A stretch of DNA of 64,000 bases, from contig JAUXSA010000001.1 of assembly GCA_030681615.1 (NCBI GenBank), positions 1 to 64,000 of the forward strand, written 5' to 3'. Position 1 is the first letter of the stretch. Each line of letters opens with the position of its first letter. The notes under the pieces were generated by a model, which saw only the letters and a program-made list of their open reading frames with translations, was not told where the DNA came from and made no database searches. The position numbers and the translations under genes are program-made. This DNA is from Bacteroidota bacterium (GTDB taxonomy: Bacteria; Bacteroidota; Bacteroidia; B-17B0; Aurantibacillaceae). Below, piece after piece: positions 1 through 9,304 of this stretch.

Positions 1-1
1 T

Positions 2-637
2 AATGATAATATTGGATTTACAAATATATCCAGTGTTAAGGTTGCAATATCTTACCGCGTAAAAATTGACAGAAAAAGAAAGATCGCTTTTGGAATCATG
101 CCGGGTTACAGAAGAATGTTTTATGATTACAGAAAACTGAGAACAACAACTGCCGGTGACGGAACCTTTGATATAAACACTCCAACGGTTAATACTTTTA
201 TTTCGAGTGCGGGCGCTTTTTATTATTCTAAAAAAATGTATATCGGAATTTCTTCTCCTGAATTATTAAATTTAAACGGTACAAACCCATCAGTTGAATT
301 AAATTTCATTGCAGGTTATATTATAAAATTAAACGACCAGGTAGTGCTTAAGCCTTCTGTCCTGGTTCGTCAGCTTAAAAATTCGCCCATACAAATAGAT
401 ATAAATACTACCGCTTATTTTAATGAGGATATTGGTGTTGGTTTAGCTTACCGTAACCGCGATGCAATAGTTGCTTATTTTGATTGGGTACTTGATAGTA
501 ATAAAAGATTTAAAGTTGGCTATGCTTATGATTATTCAATTGGAGCGATCAGGAAATTTAATTCCGGTTCGCACGAGGTTATGTTAAATTATTTTTTTGG
601 TAAACTTTCACACGCACCATCTCCAAGATTTTTCTAA
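2..637 (+). CDS. PorP/SprF family T9SS outer membrane protein (5' partial)
   Basis: The reading frame is open to the left window edge, so this is the C-terminal ~211 residues of a longer protein; the ORF-track start at 98 is an internal Met. The visible part begins NDNIGFTNISS and shows the repeated amphipathic beta strands of PorP/SprF barrels, with stretches such as AFYYSKKMYIGISSPELL, which resembles the family's typical 'G..Y.....YIG.S...L' segment. Members are outer membrane proteins of the type IX secretion and gliding apparatus, often encoded next to large adhesins and PD40 proteins. Its TAA is followed at once by the ATG of the PD40/SPOR protein, so the two are probably co-transcribed. 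The family call comes from pattern recognition; the N-terminal third and any signal peptide lie outside the window. Confidence 0.82.
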   Translation, partial: NDNIGFTNISSVKVAISYRVKIDRKRKIAFGIMPGYRRMFYDYRKLRTTTAGDGTFDINTPTVNTFISSAGAFYYSKKMYIGISSPELLNLNGTNPSVELNFIAGYIIKLNDQVVLKPSVLVRQLKNSPIQIDINTTAYFNEDIGVGLAYRNRDAIVAYFDWVLDSNKRFKVGYAYDYSIGAIRKFNSGSHEVMLNYFFGKLSHAPSPRFF

Positions 638-3600
638 ATGAGCCCTCTGTCCGGATTTTGGAGTTTTTTATTTTATATGCTTGCAACAGTAAGCGTGTTC
701 TCTCAAAATAAATTTCTTTTTGATTCTGCGACCATTGAAATGAGATCATTAAATATCAATACAAAAGAATCGGAGTTTAGCCCTTTTATTATTGGCGATA
801 ATTTTTATTTTACTTCTTCAAAAGAAAGAAAGGTGGGCGTTACGCATATGGAAAAATCTACATACCATCAAATGTTGGATTTATACAAAGGCCGCCTTTC
901 AGATTCTGTTACCGTGAAGGATATAAGCGCACTAACAAACAAGATCAATAATTCAGTAAATCAGGGGTCTTGTTTTTTTGATACAGAAACTTCGCGCCTA
1001 TATTATTCGGGCGATGTGCCAGCACAAAGCCATTATAAAAAATATAAGTTGGCTATCTTTTCGAGTGAGTTTAAAGATAATCAATTTTTGTATCCTAAAA
1101 TTGAATTGATCCTGGCCGATACTTTTTCGGCAGCGCACCCAATGTTATATAAGGGCCGGCTTTATTTTTCTTCTAACCTTGCTGGTGGAAAAGGAAAAAC
1201 GGATATCTATTATGCAGAGAAACTGAATAACGAATGGGTAAATATAAAGAACTGTGCTTTTTTAAATACACCCGAAAACGAATACTTTCCATACGTAATT
1301 AATAATGAAGAAATTTATTTTTCGAGTAACCGACCCGGCGGTTATGGCAAATTGGATATTTACAAATGCACAACTATCGATTCAACCTATTTGATACAAA
1401 ATTTAGGAAACCCCGTAAATACAAAATTCGATGATTTTGGTGTTTATATTGATAGTTTACAGGAAGGTGGCTATTTTTCATCCAACCGTAAAAAGGATCA
1501 GGATGATATTTATTTTTTCAAACAAACCTGGCCGGTTTTTAAGAATTGTAAAGAGCCTATTGTAGAAGATTACTGTTATAATTTAACGGAAGAAAGTACT
1601 TTGGATTCAGATTCGCTCAAAGGTTATTATTACCAATGGTCCTTCGGCGATGGCACAACAGAAAAAGGTCTTACAGTGAGACACTGCTTTCCGGGCCCGG
1701 CAAGTTATTTAATTAACTTAAATATTATTGATTCAGTTACAAAAGCGGTCTTTATGAGCCAGGCAACTTTTGATCTGAAAGTGGATTCAATCGTTCAATT
1801 AAAAATAAATTGCCTCGATACAGTTTTGCAAAATAAAAAATTTAATATCAATACCGATTGGACCTATTTACCTGACAATAAAATTAACGGATATTATTTT
1901 GAAATAGACGGTAAAAGAATGCGTGGTAGATCTCACGACCAGGTTTTTGCAGAGAAGGGCAGGCATAAAGTATTGCTGGGCGTTTCAACATTTAACTCTG
2001 TAACCAAACAAAAAGAATTATTATGTACAACCAAAGAGATAGTTTGTGTTGACTCAGCAACATGGTTGGCGGTTGAGAAGCGACTGATAGAAAAAGAACT
2101 TGAGAAATTTGCGTACAAAAAGTTTCCGGGGGATTCTGCATTGCTCTCTAATATGAATTATGCTGATGAGGAAATGAAGTTCAATAAAAAAGGAATTAAT
2201 GGCGCAATGGCTGCTGCTGAAATAAAAAAGGTTGTTGATGAAAAGCTTGCAGGTAAGGCCAGTAAAAATGACAGTATATTTGATAATATAGCATCAAATA
2301 ATAAAAATAGTAATACCACAAATACAAATAATACAAAATCAACAACAGATTCGTTAGATAATGCTTATAAAGGTGTAGTTGGCACAAAATACATTAAGCC
2401 GGTGATGGATACGCTAATGAATATTAAAGAAGAAGATGATGTTAGTTTTAAAGTGAATTTAGGAACGAGTAAAACTGCAAAAGATACTACTTTATTAAAT
2501 GCTAAAGGCATAACAGGTATACAAGAAAAAAAGGTGGGCGATGAGTATCAATATACGTACGGTAACGAGAAAAAAATAAAGGACATAGAAAAATATTACG
2601 ATAAAACGATAAAAGCGGGGATAGAAGATGCCGTTGTTGTTGCGTATAAAAATGATTCTATAATAGGTACACAGAAAAAAAACATTAACCCTGTTGATTT
2701 TGATGAAGTAAAAACGAAAACAGATAGTGCGCGAATTGCTGAGAACATAGCAGCTAAAAATGCATTACAAAATAACGCTGCTAATTTAAATTCCATTCAA
2801 TTAAGGGCTAAAGCCAACACATTAATTGCTGAGGCAAGTGAAAAAGATCTTAAGTCTACAAGTATAAAAAATGACGCTACAACAAAAACCGGAGCAGAAA
2901 AAGACAGTTTAATTACAGTGTCAAATAAACTGGAAACAAAATCACAATCTCAAAAAATAGAAGCTGCCACTTTATTCCAAAAAGCCAATAGTCTCGATTA
3001 TCAGAATAATAGCGCTACAATAAAAGAACAACTTACTAAACTGAAAATAACCGATCCATCAATGGCACAGAATCTGGTTGCAAAGAATACAGAAATAAGC
3101 AATTTAAAAGCTGAAGCAGAAAAGCTTAAAAAAGAAGCTAACCTATTATCGAATAATTTGGACAAGATAACCGCTTTAAGCAAGGTGGAACAAAAAGAAG
3201 CAGAAGTTTTATTAAAACAAGATCAGTTAATAAGCGAATTGAAAGAAGCTAATGCAAATAATATTGCATCAAACACTAACAATAATACCGCTAATTTAAA
3301 TGCTATTCAATTAAGGACAAAGGCCAATACTTTAATTGCTGAGGCTGGCGAAAAAGATCTTAAATCTACAAGTGTAAAAAATGATGCTTCTACAAAGTCC
3401 GGAACAGAAAAAGACAGTTTAATTACGTTGGCAAATAATTTAGAAACAAAATCGCAATCTCAAAAAATTGAAGCCGCTACTTTATTCCAAAAAGCCAATA
3501 GTCTCGATTATCAGAACAATAGCGTTGCAATAAAAGAACAACTTACTAAACTGAAAAAAACTAATCCAGCACTGGCCCAGGATCTTGTTGCTAAAAACAC

Positions 3601-4954
3601 AGAAATAAGCAATTTAAAAGCTGAAGCAGAAAAACTAAAAAAAGAGGCTAATCTGTTGCCGAATAATTTAGATAAAATGGCAGCTTTAAATAAGGTTGAG
3701 CAAAAAGAAGCAGAAGTATTATTAAAACAAGATCAGTTAATAAGCGAATTAAAAGAAGCAAATACTAAAAATAACATTGCTACAACAACTAAAAATAACA
3801 ACACAAATAACGAGAATAATGCGAATGTAGCGAACAACACCAACAGTTCAAACAACAATACTTCAGGTAATAATTCAACTAACACTAACGAAAACAATAG
3901 TAGCAATTCTTCAACAAACAATCATACCAGTAATACTTCAAACGCAAATAACTCAACCGCATCTAACAATACAGCAAATAATAATTCCTCAACAAATAAT
4001 AATTCCTCAACAAGTAATAATTCATCATCAAAAGAAGACGACTTTGATGAATATGGTTTTATTCCAACCACCGACATTCAAAAAACCAATATGGAATTTT
4101 TAGAAGATTTTGGTGACCTGGAAGTAGAAGATCTCGAGTTTAAAGTTCAGGTAGGAGTTTTCAAAAAAAGAACAACATATCATTTTCCAAAACTGAGAGG
4201 ATTAGGTAAAGTAAGCAACGAGCGCTTAAAAGATGGAAGTACGCGTATGACTATGGGCGGCTCATATAAAACCCTGCGACAGGCATTCAGGCATAACAAA
4301 AAAATTGTGAGGGCAGGGCAAAAAGATGCATTTGTTTCTGTTTATTATAAAGGCAAACGAATTGGTATCGAAAATTTAAAACGCAAAGGCGTTTTAGTTA
4401 AAACACAAGTAGTAACAGATACAGTTTCACAGAGCAAATTGACAATAAACGCCTCTAACCTTACCGAATATGCTGAAATGGGAAGCAATGATATTTCTGA
4501 TTATACGCCAACAGAAACTGATCACGTAGTAAATGATGCTACTACTACCACTGCAACTGCAAATGAAACCGAATCGGAAGAAAATTTTGTTTTTGTGCCA
4601 AGAACCAATATTCAGAAAAAGACCATGTTCTATGCCGAAAAATATGGAAATATTGCAGCCGACGGTCTTGAATTTAAAGTTCAGATCGCTATATTTAAGT
4701 ACAGAAACAGTTATTCGTTCCCAAAACTTAAGAATTTAGGAAAAATTGAAACCGAAATTGCAGATGAAGGCGGTACCAGGATGACAATTGGGGGAGTATT
4801 CAAAACTCTTAACGAGGCTTTTGAATTTAATAAAAAGGTTGTAAAAGCCGGTCAAACAGACTCATTTGTTTCCGTTTATTACCAGGGCAAACGAATTTAT
4901 ATAGAAAACCTTGAGAAAAAAGGCATTTTTACCACAAATACCAAAGGCGAGTAA
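638..4954 (+). CDS. Large PD40 propeller / PKD / tandem SPOR-domain envelope protein, T9SS-associated
   Basis: A 1438-residue exported protein with a signal peptide ending near SVFSQ. Residues ~30-290 carry PD40 (WD40-like) blades with motifs such as FSSNRPGGYGKLDIYK. Residues ~310-385 look like a PKD domain (YQWSFGDGT). Residues ~716-1042 hold two coiled, Lys/Glu-rich copies of a 157-residue unit. Residues ~1045-1130 are an Asn/Ser/Thr-rich linker. The C-terminus has two SPOR-like domains (FKVQVGVFKKR and FKVQIAIFKYR, each ending in SVYY-GKRI). PD40 proteins beside PorP/SprF usually end in an OmpA-type peptidoglycan-binding domain; here SPOR, which binds denuded glycan, takes that place. I infer a periplasmic link between the T9SS and the cell wall. 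It starts directly at the upstream TAA, so it is translationally coupled. Confidence 0.8.
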   Translation: MSPLSGFWSFLFYMLATVSVFSQNKFLFDSATIEMRSLNINTKESEFSPFIIGDNFYFTSSKERKVGVTHMEKSTYHQMLDLYKGRLSDSVTVKDISALTNKINNSVNQGSCFFDTETSRLYYSGDVPAQSHYKKYKLAIFSSEFKDNQFLYPKIELILADTFSAAHPMLYKGRLYFSSNLAGGKGKTDIYYAEKLNNEWVNIKNCAFLNTPENEYFPYVINNEEIYFSSNRPGGYGKLDIYKCTTIDSTYLIQNLGNPVNTKFDDFGVYIDSLQEGGYFSSNRKKDQDDIYFFKQTWPVFKNCKEPIVEDYCYNLTEESTLDSDSLKGYYYQWSFGDGTTEKGLTVRHCFPGPASYLINLNIIDSVTKAVFMSQATFDLKVDSIVQLKINCLDTVLQNKKFNINTDWTYLPDNKINGYYFEIDGKRMRGRSHDQVFAEKGRHKVLLGVSTFNSVTKQKELLCTTKEIVCVDSATWLAVEKRLIEKELEKFAYKKFPGDSALLSNMNYADEEMKFNKKGINGAMAAAEIKKVVDEKLAGKASKNDSIFDNIASNNKNSNTTNTNNTKSTTDSLDNAYKGVVGTKYIKPVMDTLMNIKEEDDVSFKVNLGTSKTAKDTTLLNAKGITGIQEKKVGDEYQYTYGNEKKIKDIEKYYDKTIKAGIEDAVVVAYKNDSIIGTQKKNINPVDFDEVKTKTDSARIAENIAAKNALQNNAANLNSIQLRAKANTLIAEASEKDLKSTSIKNDATTKTGAEKDSLITVSNKLETKSQSQKIEAATLFQKANSLDYQNNSATIKEQLTKLKITDPSMAQNLVAKNTEISNLKAEAEKLKKEANLLSNNLDKITALSKVEQKEAEVLLKQDQLISELKEANANNIASNTNNNTANLNAIQLRTKANTLIAEAGEKDLKSTSVKNDASTKSGTEKDSLITLANNLETKSQSQKIEAATLFQKANSLDYQNNSVAIKEQLTKLKKTNPALAQDLVAKNTEISNLKAEAEKLKKEANLLPNNLDKMAALNKVEQKEAEVLLKQDQLISELKEANTKNNIATTTKNNNTNNENNANVANNTNSSNNNTSGNNSTNTNENNSSNSSTNNHTSNTSNANNSTASNNTANNNSSTNNNSSTSNNSSSKEDDFDEYGFIPTTDIQKTNMEFLEDFGDLEVEDLEFKVQVGVFKKRTTYHFPKLRGLGKVSNERLKDGSTRMTMGGSYKTLRQAFRHNKKIVRAGQKDAFVSVYYKGKRIGIENLKRKGVLVKTQVVTDTVSQSKLTINASNLTEYAEMGSNDISDYTPTETDHVVNDATTTTATANETESEENFVFVPRTNIQKKTMFYAEKYGNIAADGLEFKVQIAIFKYRNSYSFPKLKNLGKIETEIADEGGTRMTIGGVFKTLNEAFEFNKKVVKAGQTDSFVSVYYQGKRIYIENLEKKGIFTTNTKGE
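2783..3253 (+). repeat. Copy 1 of internal 157-codon tandem duplication
   Basis: This 471-bp in-frame unit starts with codons for NLNSIQLRAKANTLIAE and ends ISELKEAN. It reappears 510 bp further on with the same length and only scattered substitutions. It encodes Lys/Glu/Leu-rich helical sequence. Confidence 0.9.
3293..3763 (+). repeat. Copy 2 of internal 157-codon tandem duplication
   Basis: This is the second 471-bp unit, starting NLNAIQLRTKANTLIAE and ending ISELKEAN, separated from copy 1 by 39 bp of Asn-rich coding sequence. No length differences are visible, so the duplication is fairly recent or is kept in register. Confidence 0.9.
3764..4036 (+). repeat. Asn/Ser/Thr low-complexity coding tract
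   Basis: About 90 codons, almost all AAT/AAC, AGT/TCA and ACA/ACT, including the directly repeated unit AATAATTCCTCAACAA. It links the coiled repeats to the SPOR-like domains. It is probably a flexible spacer and prone to length change by slippage. Confidence 0.8.
4052..4390 (+). repeat. SPOR-like domain, copy A
   Basis: In-frame segment coding YGFIPTTDIQK...FKVQVGVFKKR...TRMTMGGSYKTLRQAF...GKRI. It matches the Bacteroidota SPOR pattern (VQ.G.F ... TR...G.FK...A ... AFV..Y..GKRI) and is paralogous to copy B. Confidence 0.75.
4583..4924 (+). repeat. SPOR-like domain, copy B
   Basis: In-frame segment coding NFVFVPRTNIQK...FKVQIAIFKYR...TRMTIGGVFKTLNEAF...GKRI. It is clearly paralogous to copy A and forms the extreme C-terminus of the protein. 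Confidence 0.75.
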
Positions 4955-5069
4955 ATGCCGAATATTCGACTAAAATACCTTCCAATGGGTACGAAGAAAA
5001 GCTAAAAAATATTTTTTTTATTTAGTTATTTACGTTTCTTTGTTAAAGCTAAATTAATTGAATTTTATT

Positions 5070-6029
5070 ATGAAACTATTCTCCCGCATTTTACTGTTAT
5101 TGGTGGTATTTAACAATTCATCTTTTGCCCAACAAATGCCTTCTCCGGACGAAAATATCCCTTTTTTGGTAACATTTAGCAAATCATCAGATAAGACCTG
5201 GGGAGATGATGATAATATCCAGATCTATTTCTTCTCCATACCACAGGACATTAAAACCCCTTTTTATATCAGGATCTTTGATGCCGATAATGGTGGAAAA
5301 TATGATGAGAACAGAAATGGATTTAATTCAAAAACTAAATTCAGTGTTTATGGTGGTAAAGGCGCACACAGCAATCCCGCTTCAAAAGAAAAAGATCCAA
5401 AAGGTAATTACAACAGCGGCATTTTATTAAACACAAAAACTTTTGGTGAAGATGCAGCTTATGACGATAAATGGTTCAACTTTGGCCCTATCAATCCAAC
5501 TGAAGGAGAACTGCAACCTGAAATGGGTTATGTTTTTAAATTGGTTGTTGAAGGAAGTGAAGGCGATGATGGTAACTTATACCGGTTAAGTCTTTCAAGT
5601 TCAAAAGATGATAATATAAAAGTAGAAGGCGGTAATATTTTAACGTACGAGTATTGTTTTAGAACCTCAGATAATTCAGGCTCTGTGTCGCATTTATATC
5701 CTTTCGTTACAAAAGGGATCATCTCGGTAACAATTGATGTATTTGATTATGATGATGAAGGGCTAATAAGAATAATATCTGTTTCAAAAAAGGGCGAGAA
5801 TACAAAATTAGAAAAGAAAGAAAATCGTGAGATATCAAAGCATACAATTTCGAGCGATGAAATTAATACCTCGCTCGACGTTCAATTTATTAAGAACAAG
5901 GCGTCAAAAAATAATAATATAACTGTTTCTATTACTAATCAGGTTGGAGAATCGTTGGCGTTTTATACTGTACCCATTGGAGGGGTCCCAAAGTATAAAT
6001 ATGTCATAAAGGTAAACAAGGCTAAATAA
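5070..6029 (+). CDS. Secreted protein of unknown function
   Basis: The ORF track starts at a TTG (5058), but the ATG at 5070 gives a clean Sec signal peptide, MKLFSRILLLLVVFNNSSFAQQ, so I use that start (319 residues). The mature part is rich in Asp, Gly, Asn and Lys, includes GDDDNIQIYFF and DADNGGKYDENRNG stretches that could bind calcium, and looks mostly beta. I recognise no named family. It lies 115 bp after the PD40/SPOR gene and has the same orientation as the propeller-phosphatase gene 140 bp downstream. An envelope or T9SS accessory role is possible from context only. Confidence 0.7.
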   Translation: MKLFSRILLLLVVFNNSSFAQQMPSPDENIPFLVTFSKSSDKTWGDDDNIQIYFFSIPQDIKTPFYIRIFDADNGGKYDENRNGFNSKTKFSVYGGKGAHSNPASKEKDPKGNYNSGILLNTKTFGEDAAYDDKWFNFGPINPTEGELQPEMGYVFKLVVEGSEGDDGNLYRLSLSSSKDDNIKVEGGNILTYEYCFRTSDNSGSVSHLYPFVTKGIISVTIDVFDYDDEGLIRIISVSKKGENTKLEKKENREISKHTISSDEINTSLDVQFIKNKASKNNNITVSITNQVGESLAFYTVPIGGVPKYKYVIKVNKAK

Positions 6030-6169
6030 TAATTAAGACATATTTTATTATACCAAACAACCAAAATAAAAGTTTAAACCCTTTTTTTACTTCAAGAATT
6101 ATTGGATCAATATTTGGTTTAAAAACAAACCTGTTTATACCTAAAAAAATAGTTTTTCTTTTTATTTGT

Positions 6170-9100
6170 TTGTATGGCCTTGAAACTTTTTCTCAGGTAT
6201 ATTCTTTTAAAAATTTTACTGAGGACGATGGCCTTTCTCAATCTTTTATTTACGATATAGTTCAGGATAGCAGGGGTTTTTTAGTAGTTGCAACCGGTGA
6301 TGGCCTGTCTACTTATGGGGGACATGGTTTTAAGGTTTTTAAAACAGCCAGCGGTCTTGCTGAAATTGGTATTTCAGCATTATATAAGGATAGCAAAAAT
6401 AAAATATGGTTGGGCCACTTTGAGGGCGGCGTAAGTTATGTAATGCCTTCAGGCAGGATCGGCAAAGTTAATTTTAAAGAGCCATTAAGCGCAAAATTGA
6501 TCCAGATATTAGAGATCAGTCCTAATAATTATATTTTTTTAAAAAAGAATATTGGTATTGTATTATACAATTCGGCAACCGGTGCTGTAGACAACATCCA
6601 GGATGAAAATTTTATGGAGACCATTTCCATTCTTGCAAATAAAGAAGAATTATTTTTATTAAAACCGGATGGTGTTTATTCAATAAAGATTAAAGACCTG
6701 TTAGCCAAAAAGTATCAGATTGAACAAAAAATAAAATTAAAAGAGGGAGCCTGTATGCAATACAGTGTTGCAAAAGATAATCTTTTAGTTGCCGATAACA
6801 GCCTTGGTATGCTAACATATAGAGCTGACGAAAATCTTTCTGCTCTTGATACTTTTAAATTACCGAGACCAAATGGATCAATTTTTACGAAAATAATTGC
6901 AGATAGATTCTCGAATATATATGCTTCAACAACAGATGATGGCTTCTTTAAAATAAATCCTTCCTCAAAATTAATTAAAACCTATACTATAAAAAATGGA
7001 TTAAACTCAAATGCCATCCAAAGTTTGTTTATAGATAGGGAAGATAATTTATGGGTTGGTACTTATGGTTATGGTTTACAGCAATTAAATAACGAGATGT
7101 ATAGTTATCGTTTCATTAAAGATAATGAAGGCATAAGATTACCAATCAATTCAATTGTAAGGTTAAATGGTAAAAATGCTGTGGCAACGGATAAAGGAAT
7201 GGGTTATATTAACGAGGATAAAGTTGATTTTGCTCCAAACCCTCAATTGATCAATAAAAAATTCAAGAACTTGATGTTGTATAACAATAATTTCATTTTT
7301 TCAACAGTTGATGGCGAACTTTTTAAAAGCGATACATTATTTAAAACAGTAACCAAGATCCCTTTATTTACTACAAATCAAAAACTGGTCATCAACTCAT
7401 TAAATTCCGATCTAAACAATATTTACGCCTGTACATCGGCTGGTTTATATGTAATTGATCCAACTAATTTTCAATATACTGTTCTAAATACCGAAACCGG
7501 ATTATTACATAATAACGTAAAATTTGTTTTTATAGATTCTAAAAAACATATGTGGATTTGTTCGCAAGGAACGCCGATCTATTATGTAGATAATTTAAAG
7601 GATATTAAAATGTTTGATAATGTAGAAGGGTTAAAACTCTTTAACATTCAAACCATTTGCGAAGATAAAAATAAGAATGTCTGGATATCATCTTTAGGCG
7701 ATGGCGTTTTTAAATTTAACGGAAGAAAGTTCGACAACTTCACTGTTGCTGACGGCTTAAAATCAGCATACAGTTACGGCATTGTTGCAGATTATAAGAA
7801 TGGTATTTGGGTAACACATGCAAATGCAATTTCGTATAAAAATAATAATAAGAAGAACTTTAACAGAGTCGGCGGAAATTCCGATCTGCTCCAAAATAAT
7901 TTTATGGAGAATTCTACTTTTTACGACAAAAAGGAAAATGAGATCTTTTTTGGAACTTCAGAAGGAATTGTAAGGATAAATACTTCCAAACAACGCTTCA
8001 ACGAAATAGAACCTGTTTTAAATATTTTAAACATTACAATTAATGGCGATAGAGTAGAAAGCTTAAACGATACTGTCCTTAAATATAGTTCTTACGACTT
8101 TTCGTTCGAATTTATTGGCGTTTGTTTATCAGAACCGTTAAATGTTAAGTACAGATACAAACTTAAATTGGAAGGCGCAGAGGATAATTGGGAGATAATT
8201 ACCAGCGAAACAAGAAAACTGAATTTTCCTAAGCTAAAGAACGGCGATTATACATTTATGATATATGCCGCCAATAATGATGGCTTATGGAATTCAGAAC
8301 CACTTCAATATAGATTTAAAATTGATAAACCTTTTTGGCAAAAGTGGTGGTTCATCATTACCAGCATTTGCGGTTTAAGTTTTGCCATATTTATTGGAAT
8401 TAAAATAAGAACAAAAAAATTAATTCAAAATCAAAAAGAATTACAACATAAGATCGATCTTCAAACCATTGAGATACGCACGGAAAAAGAACATATCTCA
8501 AAAATGGCAGAAGAGCTTAAAGTGCTTCACGATGACCTGAAGGACAGTATTAATTATGCAAAAAACATTCAAAGTAGTATCATACCAACACTAGATGGAC
8601 GCCTTGGCCCTGTGGATGTTTTTGAGCACTTCCAGCCGAAAGATGTTGTAGGTGGTGATTTCTTTGGATTTTATATTTTACCTGATAATAATAAAATTGT
8701 TTTTCTTGCAGATTGCACCGGACATGGTGTGCCGGGTGGATTTTTAACAGTAATCGCCAAAGCATTATTAGATAAGATCGTTCTTGAAATGAAGATCTAT
8801 CACCCAAAAGATATTATCTATAAATTAAACTCCGAGTTTAGGATGTTCTTTGGTGGTAATTCAACGGATGAGAATGTAAGATACGAAGGATTGGTTATTT
8901 CGTTCTGTCATATTGATTATACTAATAAAATGGTAGACATTTGTGTGGCCGGAAATCCTTTCTATTACTCAACAGATAATAGCGCTGTTATAAGCTATAA
9001 AGGCAGCAGAAGTTCTGTAGGTTACGAAGAAAATATGGGCGAGCTTAATGTACTGCAGATCCCGATCGAAAGCGGCCTTAGATTATATATGTTCTCTGAT

Positions 9101-9292
9101 GGACTCCAGGATCAATTTGGCGGCACTGACGCAAAACGCTTTTCTTCTAAAAAAGTTGCCGGTGCCTTAAACAAATCAAAACTCTTAAGTGTTAAAGAAC
9201 AAGGGTATCTTGTTTTGTATGAGTGGAATGATTGGAAAGGGGAATCAGAACAGGTTGACGACGTATCGTTGATCATCATGAAATTTGAATAA
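6170..9292 (+). CDS. Two-component-type beta-propeller sensor with SpoIIE-like PP2C phosphatase output
   Basis: A predicted inner membrane receptor. Residues ~10-620 hold repeated propeller blades of the two-component-regulator type (DSRGFLVVATGDGLS, DREDNLWVGTYGYGL). A Y_Y_Y-like domain follows (~625-712), then a membrane segment (WWFIITSICGLSFAIFIGI, ~726-745), a coiled coil, and a SpoIIE/PP2C phosphatase (~815-1040) with VVGGDFFGF, DCTGHGVPGGF and QVDDVSLIIM. By family it should dephosphorylate a STAS-type anti-anti-sigma protein in response to a periplasmic signal. The start is a problem. TTG 6170 removes the basic part of an obvious signal peptide (IPKKIVFLFICLYGLETFSQ). The frame is open back to the previous stop but holds no ATG, GTG or other TTG, so the real start is probably an unusual codon upstream, e.g. 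CTG 6131. Confidence 0.85.
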   Translation: MYGLETFSQVYSFKNFTEDDGLSQSFIYDIVQDSRGFLVVATGDGLSTYGGHGFKVFKTASGLAEIGISALYKDSKNKIWLGHFEGGVSYVMPSGRIGKVNFKEPLSAKLIQILEISPNNYIFLKKNIGIVLYNSATGAVDNIQDENFMETISILANKEELFLLKPDGVYSIKIKDLLAKKYQIEQKIKLKEGACMQYSVAKDNLLVADNSLGMLTYRADENLSALDTFKLPRPNGSIFTKIIADRFSNIYASTTDDGFFKINPSSKLIKTYTIKNGLNSNAIQSLFIDREDNLWVGTYGYGLQQLNNEMYSYRFIKDNEGIRLPINSIVRLNGKNAVATDKGMGYINEDKVDFAPNPQLINKKFKNLMLYNNNFIFSTVDGELFKSDTLFKTVTKIPLFTTNQKLVINSLNSDLNNIYACTSAGLYVIDPTNFQYTVLNTETGLLHNNVKFVFIDSKKHMWICSQGTPIYYVDNLKDIKMFDNVEGLKLFNIQTICEDKNKNVWISSLGDGVFKFNGRKFDNFTVADGLKSAYSYGIVADYKNGIWVTHANAISYKNNNKKNFNRVGGNSDLLQNNFMENSTFYDKKENEIFFGTSEGIVRINTSKQRFNEIEPVLNILNITINGDRVESLNDTVLKYSSYDFSFEFIGVCLSEPLNVKYRYKLKLEGAEDNWEIITSETRKLNFPKLKNGDYTFMIYAANNDGLWNSEPLQYRFKIDKPFWQKWWFIITSICGLSFAIFIGIKIRTKKLIQNQKELQHKIDLQTIEIRTEKEHISKMAEELKVLHDDLKDSINYAKNIQSSIIPTLDGRLGPVDVFEHFQPKDVVGGDFFGFYILPDNNKIVFLADCTGHGVPGGFLTVIAKALLDKIVLEMKIYHPKDIIYKLNSEFRMFFGGNSTDENVRYEGLVISFCHIDYTNKMVDICVAGNPFYYSTDNSAVISYKGSRSSVGYEENMGELNVLQIPIESGLRLYMFSDGLQDQFGGTDAKRFSSKKVAGALNKSKLLSVKEQGYLVLYEWNDWKGESEQVDDVSLIIMKFE

Positions 9293-9304
9293 TAAAAGAA
9301 TATT

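Noticed and set aside
3733-3921. Minus-strand ORF opposite the Asn-rich tract
   Set aside because: It is a Leu/Val/Phe-rich antisense artefact of low-complexity DNA.
3293-4036. CRISPR-like repetition in the N-rich region
   Set aside because: The repeats are in-frame codons of low-complexity protein, with no regular spacers.
4533-4739. 68-codon plus-strand ORF within the SPOR-protein gene
   Set aside because: It is an out-of-frame overlap with a well-supported gene.
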